The notes beneath the pieces were generated by a model that made no database searches, was not told where the DNA came from, and saw nothing but the letters and a program-made list of their open reading frames with translations. A DNA stretch of 64,000 bases, taken from assembly GCF_040717455.1 (NCBI RefSeq), contig NZ_JBFEFH010000028.1:1-64000 (forward strand), given 5' to 3'. Positions 17,821-28,457 of this stretch are shown here, piece after piece. The translations under genes were made by a program, and so were the position numbers. How positions within the stretch are numbered: the stretch's first letter is position 1; each line of letters opens with the position of its first letter. Source of the DNA: Tautonia sp040717455 (lineage in GTDB: Bacteria; Planctomycetota; Planctomycetia; Isosphaerales; Isosphaeraceae).

Positions 17821-19902
17821 ATGGTTTCCAGGCGACCAATGATGACCACGATGCGGGGGGTGTCGGTGTTCGCCGCCCTGCTCGTCGCGACGTCCGGGGC
17901 GAACGAGGTCGAGCGGACCCATGACATCACGATCGACGACTATTTCACGCAGGGCTTCGCGGTCGCGTGCGTTACCTCGCCCAGCGGGGATCACGTCGCC
18001 TATGCGGAGTGGCGGTGGGATACGCCGGACGACCCGCGCAATCTCGACCTCTGGGTCGTGAACGCGGACACGTCCGAGACGCGGCGGCTCACCTTCGATC
18101 CCGCCGCCGACTCCGACCCCCAGTGGGGCCGGGACGACCGGTCCGTCTACTTCCTGAGCGCCCGGAAACGCCCGGGGGAAGAATCCCCTCCCCTCGACGG
18201 CAAGGCACAGGTGTGGCGGGTCGACGTCCGCGACGGCCGGGAGACGCCGATCACCCGGGTCTCCGGCGGGATCGACGATTTCCAGATCGCGGAGGACGGG
18301 AAAACGCTCTATTACACGACCTCGAAGCAGCATGTCGAGGACTCGTGGAAGGAGTTACGCGAGCGATTCAGCGACCTGGACTACGGTCATGGGGTCCATC
18401 AGGTGTCCTTGCTCTGGGAGCTGGACCTGGAAACCTGGCGGACGAAGAAGCTCGTCGATGAGAATGTTTACATTCACGACGTCTCCGTCTCGCCCGATGG
18501 GCGGCACGCCGCGTTGATCGCCGTGCCGGATGAGTTGATCATCAATTACGAGGGCAAGTCCGAGGTCCGGGTCGTCGACCTGGAATCGGGCGAGTCGCAG
18601 ACGCTCCCCGACGAACTCTGGCGAGAGCAGGCCCCGTCCCCCTACGGCTGGCTGGAGTTCCCTTCCTGGTCGGCCGACGGGGAGTCTCTGGCCTTCTCCG
18701 TGGCGTTCGACGGTTACCCGTCGGAGCTGTTCGTCGCGAGCGAAGGCGACGAAGGCTGGCAGGTCCGCAAGATGGATCGGCCGGAGGACGTCTTCTTCGT
18801 GGGGCCGATCGCGTGGCGGAGCGAGGGGAACGGGTTGTGTTACCTCGGCGATCACCATGCCCGCAAGCGCGTCTACTGCATCAACGGGCTCTCCGACGAT
18901 CAACCGGAGACGACCACGCTGACCCCGGGAGACGTCGTCGTCGAGGACTTCAGCCATTCCCGAGACGGGGAGACGCTGGCCGTCCTCCAGTCGGGCCTGA
19001 CGTACCACCGCGACCTCTTCCTCGTCGATTCGGACTCCGGCGAGTCGCAGCGCCTGGTCAACCTCAACCCGCAGGTCGATACCTGGAAGTTGCCGCAGAT
19101 CTCGCTCGTCCAGTGGGAGGGGGCCGAGGGCGATCAGGTCGAAGGCATCCTGGAATTGCCCCCCGACTACACCCCCGGCGACCGCTTGCCGCTGATCGTC
19201 GAGCTGCACGGCGGGCCGACGGCCTCCACGAAGTACTCCTTCCATTTCTGGTTCTATGGCAGGACGCTCCTGCCGGCGCAGGGCTATGCCCTCCTGAGCC
19301 CCAACTATCGCGGCTCGACCGGCTACGGCGACGCCTTCCTCACCGACCTCATCGGCCGGGAGAACGACATCGAGGTCGAGGACATCTTGAAGGGCGTCGA
19401 TGCGATGATCGAACGGGGGATCGCCGACCCCGATCGGCTGGGCGTCATCGGCTGGAGCAACGGCGGCTACCTCGCCAATTGCCTCGCGACGGGGACCGAC
19501 CGCTTCAAGGCCGCCAGCAGCGGCGCCGGCGTGTTCGACATGACCATCCAATGGGCCGAGGAGGACACCCCGGGACACGTCGTGAATTACCTCCGGGGGC
19601 TGCCCTGGGAGCGTCCCGACGCCTACCGGAAGGCGTCTCCGATGTTCGGCCTGGGCGAGGATTATTGCACGCCCATGCTCTTGCACGTCGGCGAGAACGA
19701 TGCCCGCGTGCCGGCCTCGCACGCCCGCGCCTTCCATCGCGCCTTGCGGTATTACCCCAACGACCCGCCCGTCGCCGTCGAACTGGTCGTCTACCCCGGT
19801 GACGGCCACACGCTCGGCTCCTACAAGCACAGGCAAGCGAAGATGGAGTGGGACCTGGCCTGGTTCAAGAAATATCTCCTGGACCAGGATCATGATGATT
19901 GA
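17821..19902 (+). CDS. S9-family prolyl oligopeptidase-type peptidase
   Basis: A 693-residue protein with a signal peptide (MRGVSVFAALLVATSGA, starting about residue 11), an N-terminal seven-bladed propeller of WD40-like TolB strands (RRLTFDPAADSDPQWGRDDR; DVSVSPDGRHAALIA) and a C-terminal alpha/beta-hydrolase. The catalytic triad is visible: Ser546 in GWSNGGY, Asp627 in GENDARVP and His663 in GDGHTLG. The oxyanion-hole strand is IVELHGGPTAS. This is the dipeptidyl aminopeptidase/acylaminoacyl peptidase design, acting on short peptides, here exported. ATG 17821, directly after GGGAGCGAAGG, is chosen; GTG 17794 is in frame but lacks a site. It is transcribed toward a convergent transporter gene, with a hairpin between them. 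Confidence 0.92.
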   Translation: MVSRRPMMTTMRGVSVFAALLVATSGANEVERTHDITIDDYFTQGFAVACVTSPSGDHVAYAEWRWDTPDDPRNLDLWVVNADTSETRRLTFDPAADSDPQWGRDDRSVYFLSARKRPGEESPPLDGKAQVWRVDVRDGRETPITRVSGGIDDFQIAEDGKTLYYTTSKQHVEDSWKELRERFSDLDYGHGVHQVSLLWELDLETWRTKKLVDENVYIHDVSVSPDGRHAALIAVPDELIINYEGKSEVRVVDLESGESQTLPDELWREQAPSPYGWLEFPSWSADGESLAFSVAFDGYPSELFVASEGDEGWQVRKMDRPEDVFFVGPIAWRSEGNGLCYLGDHHARKRVYCINGLSDDQPETTTLTPGDVVVEDFSHSRDGETLAVLQSGLTYHRDLFLVDSDSGESQRLVNLNPQVDTWKLPQISLVQWEGAEGDQVEGILELPPDYTPGDRLPLIVELHGGPTASTKYSFHFWFYGRTLLPAQGYALLSPNYRGSTGYGDAFLTDLIGRENDIEVEDILKGVDAMIERGIADPDRLGVIGWSNGGYLANCLATGTDRFKAASSGAGVFDMTIQWAEEDTPGHVVNYLRGLPWERPDAYRKASPMFGLGEDYCTPMLLHVGENDARVPASHARAFHRALRYYPNDPPVAVELVVYPGDGHTLGSYKHRQAKMEWDLAWFKKYLLDQDHDD

Positions 19903-20321
19903 TGCGTCCCGGGGCCGGTGTGAAGCATTGAATCCGACCGCTAGGCGGTCGAATCGGCCACGACCTTCCGGGGCGTCAACGTGCTCGCCGAGGGGCAAAC
20001 CAGGTTCACACGCTCACATTCGTCCTGCGCCGGCCGAGTGAACATCTTGCGATCCGGCGTCGGGAGACGCGGCCCCTCGCGTCTCCCGACGCACCCGATC
20101 GCGAACGAGCCCTGCATCCTTCGAGGAAATCTCGCGTCATCGCCATCCTGACGCATGGCAAACCCGGCAAATCCCAGGATCGAGAGCCGGTTGTTTCAGG
20201 CGCCGGTCTTTCAGCGGTTGCCGGAGATAAAGGTCATTGCCGGACGGCGGGGCTTCGCGCGGGTGGCCCCGGTTGGTCGAGACGTCCCCGGCCGCCCGGC
20301 CGATGTGCAGGCCGGGCGGGA
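19903..20321. other. Convergent intergenic region
   Basis: This 419-bp stretch between the S9 peptidase and the SLC13-like transporter holds no supported gene. It contains a 7-bp stem near 19935-19951 and the long hairpin listed separately at 20057-20092. Confidence 0.5.
20057..20092. terminator. Perfect 15-bp hairpin between convergent genes
   Basis: An exact inverted repeat of 15 bases (20057-20071 with 20078-20092) with a 6-base loop lies between the convergent peptidase and transporter genes. No T-tract follows on either strand. Its place and symmetry suggest a bidirectional transcript end. Confidence 0.65.
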
Positions 20322-22307
20322 TCAGAGCGGCCAGATGATGGGCACGAGGATCACGGCCGTGACCCAGAGCAGGAGGTTCAGGGGCAGTCCGACGCGGAGG
20401 AAGTCTCCGTAGCGGTAGCCGCCGGGGCCGTAGACCATCATGTGGGTCTGATAGCCGATGGGGGAGGCGAAGGCGAAGGAGGCGGCCAGGGTGATGGCGA
20501 TGATGAACGGGCGGGTCTCGGCGCCGAGGGTCCGGGCGGTCTCCAGGGCCAGGGGGAAGGCGAGGGCGGCGGCGGCGTTGTTGGTGACCAGCTCGTTGAG
20601 GATCATCGTGCCGAGATAGAGCGCGGCCAGCGCGGCGATCGGGCCGAGCGACCGGGTGGCGGCGACCAGCAGCTCGGCCCCGGCGGCGGCGGCGCCGGTC
20701 TTGTCCATCGCCTCGGCCAGGCCGAGCGAGGAGGCGATCGCCAGCAAGACCGGCCACTCGACCGACCGCAATGCCGCCGGGCGGTCGAGGCATCGGGTGG
20801 CGACCATCAAGCCCCCGGCGAGCAGGGCCGCGACGGCCGGCTCGACCAGGTTCGCGGCGATGGCCAGCACCATCAAGCCGGTCAGGATCGCCGCGACCGG
20901 CGCCCGCAGGTGCCGGGGGCTGGTCGACCCTTCGACCTCGGAGATGAGGTAGAAATCCCGGTGGTCGCGGAAGGCCCGGCTGAAGTCGGGGCCGACCTGG
21001 AGCAAGAGGGTGTCGCCGGGCCGCAAGACGATATCGCCGACCTTGCCGGCCAGGCGCTCGCCGTTGCGGTGGACGGCGACGACCGCCGCGTCGTACATCC
21101 CCCGGAACCCGGCCTCGCGGACGCTCCGGTTGACCAGGGGAGAGGCCGAGCTGAGCACCGCCTCGCAGAGCCGGTGGCCGGGCCGGTCGACGCCCGAGCC
21201 GGCCGCGATCTCGTACTCCGGCTGCGCCGCCGGCATCAGGCCGGGCACCTTCTCCAGCTCGGTGATGGTCGAGACGTCCCCGGTGAAGATCAGGCGGTCG
21301 CCGGCGTGCAGCTCGACATCCGGCTCGACCGGGCCGATCGCCTCGCCGTCCCGGTCGATCTCAATGAGAAAGAGCCCCGGCAGGTGCCGCAGGCCGGCCT
21401 CCTCCACCGTCTTGCCCACCAGCTTGCAGCCGGGGGAAACCATCAGCTCCGAGAGGTATTCGCGCCTCGACTCGCTCAACTGCTGCAGCACGTCCTTGCG
21501 CTTCGGAGTCAGTCGAGGAGCAATCACCAGCAGATACGCCACGCCGACCAACGCGCACGGGATCCCCGCCCATCCCAGTTCCAGGAACCCGAGCCCCGGC
21601 AAGGTCGGGTCGTCCTGCTTCAGCAGGAGGCCGTGCACCACGAGGTTCGTGCTCGTGCCGATCAGGGTGCAGCAGCCGCCGAGGATCGACAGGAACGACA
21701 GATGCATCAGGACCGACGACGGCGCGACCCGCTGCCTCCGGCACCAGTCGACGACCACCGGCAGGAGCATCGCCACGATCGGCGTGTTGTTGATCACGGC
21801 CGAGCTCGGCACGACCAGGGCCGCCAGCCTCCTCCGGGCCCCCTCGGGCGTCCCGACCCGGCCGAGCAGGCGATCGCCGATGATGTCGAGCACCCCCGTC
21901 TCGCGCAGGCCGGCGGCCACCACGAACATCCCGGCGACCGTCAACACCCCCGGGTTCGAGAACCCGCCGAACGCCTCGCTCGGCTCCAGGACCCCCACCA
22001 GCGCCAGCAAGACCGCCGCCCCCAGGAAGACGACGTCCGGCGGCGCCCAGTCCCGGACCAGCGTCAGCAAGACGATCGCCGTCAATCCCAGCGTGAACCA
22101 GGCCCCGAAGCCGAGCGCCGGCCGCTCCGCCTCGGCCCCAGCCCCGGCCTCGTCCTCGACCACGAGATCCCCGGCCTCGGCCCCCTCGGCGGGGCTCTCC
22201 GCGATCGGACCGTCCCCGACGGCCGTCGGGTCGCCGGCCGGCCCGGCCAGCACCACAGTCCCGCAGCCAATGACCAGCATCAGCATCAGCCAGCAGATAC
22301 GCACCAT
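20322..22307 (-). CDS. SLC13/DASS-type transporter with two TrkA-C (RCK_C) domains
   Basis: A 661-residue membrane protein. After a hydrophobic N-terminus and an acidic Ala/Glu-rich stretch (about residues 25-60) comes a first set of membrane helices carrying SSAVINNTPIVAMLLP and IGTSTNLVVHGLL, the paired substrate/sodium-site motifs of the DASS family. Two cytosolic TrkA-C domains lie about 280-460 (VSPGCKLVGKTVEEAGLRHL; LVNRSVREAGFRGMYDAAVV). A second membrane set ends in NELVTNNAAAALAFPLA and SFAFASPIGYQTHMMVYGPGGY. Such proteins move divalent anions such as sulfate or dicarboxylates with sodium, and the TrkA-C domains probably bind a regulatory ligand. The start at 22307 gives a signal-like first helix; the frame stays open far upstream by chance. 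Confidence 0.88.
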   Translation of the reverse strand: MVRICWLMLMLVIGCGTVVLAGPAGDPTAVGDGPIAESPAEGAEAGDLVVEDEAGAGAEAERPALGFGAWFTLGLTAIVLLTLVRDWAPPDVVFLGAAVLLALVGVLEPSEAFGGFSNPGVLTVAGMFVVAAGLRETGVLDIIGDRLLGRVGTPEGARRRLAALVVPSSAVINNTPIVAMLLPVVVDWCRRQRVAPSSVLMHLSFLSILGGCCTLIGTSTNLVVHGLLLKQDDPTLPGLGFLELGWAGIPCALVGVAYLLVIAPRLTPKRKDVLQQLSESRREYLSELMVSPGCKLVGKTVEEAGLRHLPGLFLIEIDRDGEAIGPVEPDVELHAGDRLIFTGDVSTITELEKVPGLMPAAQPEYEIAAGSGVDRPGHRLCEAVLSSASPLVNRSVREAGFRGMYDAAVVAVHRNGERLAGKVGDIVLRPGDTLLLQVGPDFSRAFRDHRDFYLISEVEGSTSPRHLRAPVAAILTGLMVLAIAANLVEPAVAALLAGGLMVATRCLDRPAALRSVEWPVLLAIASSLGLAEAMDKTGAAAAGAELLVAATRSLGPIAALAALYLGTMILNELVTNNAAAALAFPLALETARTLGAETRPFIIAITLAASFAFASPIGYQTHMMVYGPGGYRYGDFLRVGLPLNLLLWVTAVILVPIIWPL

Positions 22308-22541
22308 CACGGCTCGGGCTCGGGAGACCAAAGGGGGTGGGATCGGAACGGAGAGCCAATCTATCCTTTCTTGATCGGGATATGCAAGATCCCGATCCGG
22401 GGGCGGGATGAATGTCTCGTGAAACCGGCGAGAACGTCGGAGAAAGTGCTGGCGATCGGCGGGATGGGGGCGTTCAATGAGTCCGGTCCAGAGGCTTGCC
22501 CCCCTTGACTTCCGATTCGAGTTTCCAGGGATGACGATGCC

Positions 22542-25136
22542 ATGAGAATCTTCCTTCGCGGCGGATGGTTGGCCGGCGCCTTGCTGGCGATCCTGGCCCC
22601 GGGGGCGAGGGGGACCGACCTGGTCACCCTCTCCCCCCAGACCTGGGATGCGTACGCCCCGACGGGCAAGGAGGCCGACGCCATCTACGGCGACATCGTG
22701 CTGCGCAACGACCGGGTCGTGGCCGTGATCGCCCGGCCGGTCCGGATGCGGAACGCCAACATGATGGTCCGAGACGTCGGCGGCATGATCATCGACCTGG
22801 CGAGGCGAGACGGAGGCGGGGGCGACCAGCTCCAGGTCCTCTTCGCCGCCTCGCCGACGAACGACTTCCAGTTTGCCGGCGTCGAGGTCGATCAACCCGA
22901 GATCTTCGACGTCGAGCGCAATGAGGCGGACGGCACGAACCAGGCGAGGCCGTCGATGTTCGTCCGGGCCGGGTCGATCACCCTGAAGCTCCTGTCGAAG
23001 CCGAGGCCCGACCGCCCCCTGGTCGAGCTGCGCTACACCCTGGCCGACGACGCCGACGCCATCACCATCGAGACGACCTGGACGAACGACACCGGCCGCG
23101 ACCTGACGGTCGATCCGGCCGACGTCTTGCGGGCCGAGCGGACCTTCGAGAAGGCCGCCGACGGCCGAACCCCGCTCTTCTGGGCCGAGGACCGCCACTT
23201 CGGCCAGGCGTACGGGGTGCAGCCGGGCGAGGCCGAGGCCTCGGGATCGGTCGCCCGCCTGGCCCTCGACGCCGAGACCCGGGGGCACCTCTCGACCCTC
23301 CGCTACGTGCTCGATGAGCAGGACGACGTGGCCTTGAAGCCCGGCGATCGGCTCTCGGTGTCGCGGCGGTTCTTCCCGGCGGGCGACCTGTTCGGCCTCA
23401 AGGCGGCGGCGATCGGCGGCGATCGGCTGACGCCCGCCTCGTTGACGGTCCGGGACACCTCGGGGGCCCCGGTCGCCGGGGCCGACGTGACGCTGGAACT
23501 GGACGGGGAGCTGTTCGGCCGCGGCCGGACCGACGCCGAAGGCCGGTTGACGGCCCGAGTGCCCGACAACGGTTCGGATTACCGGGTCGAGGTGGTCGCC
23601 CCGTGGGGGGATCGGACGGGCGAGCTGACCGAGCAGGGCCCCGGCCGATACGCCGCCACGCTGCCCCGGCCGGGCCGGGTCGCGGCCAGCATCACGAGCG
23701 AGCAGGGCGGCCCGATTCCCTGCAAGGTCCAGTTCGTCGGCAAGGACGGCACCCCGACCCCCGACTTCGGGCCCGACACCGGGACGCACGCCGTCGGCAA
23801 CCTCTACTACTCCCACGACGGCGCCTTCTCGGTCCCGCTCCTGCCCGGCTCGTACGACGTGATCGTCAGCTACGGGCCGGAATATGACGCCGTGTTCACC
23901 GAGTTGGCCGTCGATCGAGGGGAGGAGACGACCCTCGCCGCCACCCTGGAGCGGTCGGTCGACACGACCGGCTGGGTCAGCTCCGACTTCCACAGCCACT
24001 CGACCCCCTCGGGCGACAACTCGTCGAGCCAGCTCGGCCGGGTGCTCAACCTGCTCTGCGAGCACGTCGAGTTCGCCCCCTGCACCGAGCACAACCGCCT
24101 GTCGACCTACGTGCCGCACCTGCGGTCGCTCGGGGCCGAGCACCTGATGGCCACCTGCACGGGGATCGAGCTGACGAGCATCCCCGGCGACGTCAACCAC
24201 CAGAACGCCTTCCCGCTCGTGCTCCGCGAGCACGTCCAGGACGGCGGCGGCCCGATGAGAGACCTCGACCCCGAGATGCAGATCGAGCGCCTGGCCCTCT
24301 GGGACGGCTACAGCGACAAGCTGATCCAGCTCAATCACCCCGACCTCGGCCACGTCTTCTTCGACCGCAACGGCGACGGCGAGCCCGATCAGGGGTTCCG
24401 GGGGATGTTCGGCCACATCGACGTCATCGAGGTCCACCCGCCCCACTTCATCTTCGAGCCGGCCCGGATCGAGCGCAATGGCCGATCGTACAACAACACG
24501 ATCGTCAACTGGATGCAGATGATCAACCAGGGGCACCGCTTCCCCGGCGTCGTCAACACCGACGCCCACTACAACCTCCACGGCTCCGGATGGCTGCGCA
24601 ACTACCTCAAGAGCCCGACCGACGACCCGAGGGAAATCGACGTCGCCGACATGGTCCGCGCCGCCGAATCCGGCCAGGTGATCATGACCAACGGCCCCTT
24701 CCTTGACGTCGCCATCCGATCCAACGGGGCCGAGGCCATCCCCGGGGGCGACCTGGAGGTCCCCGGCGGCTCGGCCACGCTCCGCGTCCGGGTCCAGTGC
24801 CCCAACTGGTTCGACGTCGACCGCGTCCAGGTCTTCCTCAACGGCCGGGCGTCGGGGGCGTTGAACTACACCCGGGCCGACACCCCCGACGCCTTCGGCG
24901 ACGACGGCCCGGTGGCCTTCGATCGCGAGATCCCCCTCACGATCGAGGCCGATACGCACGTGATCGTCGCCACCGTCGGCGAACGCTCGACGCTCGGCGC
25001 CGTCTTCGGGGAGGGCGGTCACGCCGACGATCGGCCGATCGCCGTCTCCAACCCGATCTTCCTCGACCTCGGCGGCGACGGCTTCACCCCCAACGGCGAC
25101 ACCCTCGAGGCCCCCTTGCCGACGAAGGCCAACTGA
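22542..25136 (+). CDS. CehA/McbA family PHP-type metallohydrolase, secreted
   Basis: An 864-residue protein with a signal peptide (WLAGALLAILAPGARG, to about residue 24), a long N-terminal beta-sandwich region and a carboxypeptidase-regulatory-like segment (TPASLTVRDTSGAPVAGADV near residue 305). A PHP-type domain starts at DFHSHST (residues 482-488) with GDN, further metal-ligand candidates in CTEHNRLSTY near 512, and VVNTDAHYNLHGSG near 670. The CehA/McbA name comes from carbaryl hydrolases, but planctomycete members are more likely phosphoesterase-like or esterase-like proteins of unknown substrate. It faces away from the SLC13 gene and is followed by a strong hairpin. Confidence 0.85.
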   Translation: MRIFLRGGWLAGALLAILAPGARGTDLVTLSPQTWDAYAPTGKEADAIYGDIVLRNDRVVAVIARPVRMRNANMMVRDVGGMIIDLARRDGGGGDQLQVLFAASPTNDFQFAGVEVDQPEIFDVERNEADGTNQARPSMFVRAGSITLKLLSKPRPDRPLVELRYTLADDADAITIETTWTNDTGRDLTVDPADVLRAERTFEKAADGRTPLFWAEDRHFGQAYGVQPGEAEASGSVARLALDAETRGHLSTLRYVLDEQDDVALKPGDRLSVSRRFFPAGDLFGLKAAAIGGDRLTPASLTVRDTSGAPVAGADVTLELDGELFGRGRTDAEGRLTARVPDNGSDYRVEVVAPWGDRTGELTEQGPGRYAATLPRPGRVAASITSEQGGPIPCKVQFVGKDGTPTPDFGPDTGTHAVGNLYYSHDGAFSVPLLPGSYDVIVSYGPEYDAVFTELAVDRGEETTLAATLERSVDTTGWVSSDFHSHSTPSGDNSSSQLGRVLNLLCEHVEFAPCTEHNRLSTYVPHLRSLGAEHLMATCTGIELTSIPGDVNHQNAFPLVLREHVQDGGGPMRDLDPEMQIERLALWDGYSDKLIQLNHPDLGHVFFDRNGDGEPDQGFRGMFGHIDVIEVHPPHFIFEPARIERNGRSYNNTIVNWMQMINQGHRFPGVVNTDAHYNLHGSGWLRNYLKSPTDDPREIDVADMVRAAESGQVIMTNGPFLDVAIRSNGAEAIPGGDLEVPGGSATLRVRVQCPNWFDVDRVQVFLNGRASGALNYTRADTPDAFGDDGPVAFDREIPLTIEADTHVIVATVGERSTLGAVFGEGGHADDRPIAVSNPIFLDLGGDGFTPNGDTLEAPLPTKAN

Positions 25137-25158
25137 TCCGCGCCCCCTCCCCTCCGGG

Positions 25159-25195
25159 CGATCGCCGAGGCCCGGCGCCCGGGCCTCGGCGATCG
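25159..25195. terminator. Perfect 17-bp hairpin between convergent genes
   Basis: Arms 25159-25175 and 25179-25195 are exact reverse complements with a 3-base loop. It begins 23 bp after the stop of the CehA/McbA gene and lies just before the stop of the convergent PilZ gene, so it can terminate both. There is no T-tract. Confidence 0.75.
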
Positions 25196-25212
25196 GGGCG
25201 GGGGCGGCGGGC

Positions 25213-25656
25213 TCATCGCCAGGTCCTCGTGTCGAATTCCCCCGAGGCGTAACCGGCCCCCGGGCTGTCGAGGCGGGTCGCGGGCAGCGCCTTGCGGAAC
25301 AAGGCATAGGAACAACCGCCGTCGAATTCCAGGTGAGCGACCGTCGCCCCCCCCTCCGAGGGCCGGACAGACCGAATCTCGACCGCGACCCAGGGGCGTC
25401 CCTCGGCTTCGTCGAGCCGAAGGTGGGCGATCCCCCCGGGAGGGCCTGCCCCGGGGCCCAGGACCACCGCGGCCCCACCCTGGGAAATGTCGACGAGGTT
25501 CCCGGCGATCGACCGGAACTCCTCCTCGTCCCACCAGCCGAGCACGACCGGAACATCGGACGCATGACGGATCGAACGCCTGCGGTTCGCACCGCCCGGA
25601 CGGCGTTGCTGGCCGTCCTTCGTCGGAATCCCGAGGAGAGCCCGGAGGGGATTCAT
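25213..25656 (-). CDS. PilZ-domain protein (putative c-di-GMP receptor)
   Basis: A 147-residue protein with one PilZ domain. The ligand-binding signature is visible as NRRRSIRHASDVPV near residue 24, which supplies the RxxxR element, and VDISQGGAAVVL near 57, which is the DxSxxG element. Beta strands follow to about residue 120, and the tail is short. PilZ domains bind cyclic di-GMP and commonly control motility, stalk/adhesion or exopolysaccharide output. No diguanylate cyclase or polysaccharide synthase lies in the window. It is a single gene, convergent with the CehA/McbA gene. Confidence 0.82.
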   Translation of the reverse strand: MNPLRALLGIPTKDGQQRRPGGANRRRSIRHASDVPVVLGWWDEEEFRSIAGNLVDISQGGAAVVLGPGAGPPGGIAHLRLDEAEGRPWVAVEIRSVRPSEGGATVAHLEFDGGCSYALFRKALPATRLDSPGAGYASGEFDTRTWR

Positions 25657-25906
25657 CGCGTCCTCATCGCGTTCGGCGTCGGGGATCGCCCATCCCGGAC
25701 GATCGGGGGAGGGCCACTTGGGATCGTCGCCTCCTGGGAAGTCTAGGTCGTCGAATCGCCCTGACGGGCCCCGAGTGCCGGGAATCGATGGCTCGAAGCG
25801 GCCCCGGATGGTTCAATGAGAGGCCGAGACGCCGGCCCTCGGCGGATCGATCCTCGGGGTCGTTTCGCCGTGCGCCCTTCTTTCTCCCTTGCCTTGGGTG
25901 AGTGTG

Positions 25907-27982
<2,076 letters not shown>

Positions 27983-28457
27983 TCGGATCCGCCGGCCTTC
28001 CCAGGCGAGCCCCGCCCGATCCCGCGACTCCCGTCGCGCGAGGTCCCCCGGGCGGGCAGGACGCACCCCGACGGCCGATCGCACCGCCCCGACCGGGCCG
28101 TCGTGGCCCGTGTCGGGGTGGTGCGCGTCCCCCCCTTTTGCAGGTTTTCTCGGGCGGGGCGACGCGCCGGGCAGGCCCCTCGGATCGTTGCACCGTTGAA
28201 CAACGGAAGCCTTGAACACGTCGTTGCGCCCGGACGATTGCGCTGCGTGTCCCTGTGTTCATTCAAGCGGATCACGCGAGGGTGCTCGCCGAACCCGCCT
28301 CCCTCGGCTACAATGGGATGCGTGACGCCGTCCGGGTATTCGAAACGTTCGTGCCGACGGGGCCCGGGATCGGGCCCGGTCCCCGGGGCGTGCCGGCGGG
28401 CCTGGCCGGCCCCCGCGTCGTGCCAACCCCTCGTCTTCCCCCGATCGGTCCAACGCC
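27983..28457. other. Intergenic region with long hairpin
   Basis: No gene was supported in this 475-bp stretch. A long imperfect hairpin lies at 28081-28124 followed by a C-run and four T residues. The remainder precedes the large PKD protein and probably holds its promoter. Confidence 0.5.
28081..28124 (+). terminator. Long bulged hairpin terminator
   Basis: Outer arms 28081-28093 and 28112-28124 pair with one G-T wobble, and inner arms 28094-28099 and 28105-28110 pair perfectly, giving a 19-bp stem with one bulged base. A C-run and TTTT follow at about 28131-28139. It begins about 100 bp after the stop of the FAD oxidoreductase gene and is its probable terminator. Confidence 0.65.

Noticed and set aside
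22308..25592. Upstream extension of the SLC13 gene to a 1756-residue reading frame on the minus strand
   Set aside because: The extra residues are low-complexity and lie opposite the well-supported CehA/McbA gene; the true transporter begins at 22307 with a membrane-type leader.
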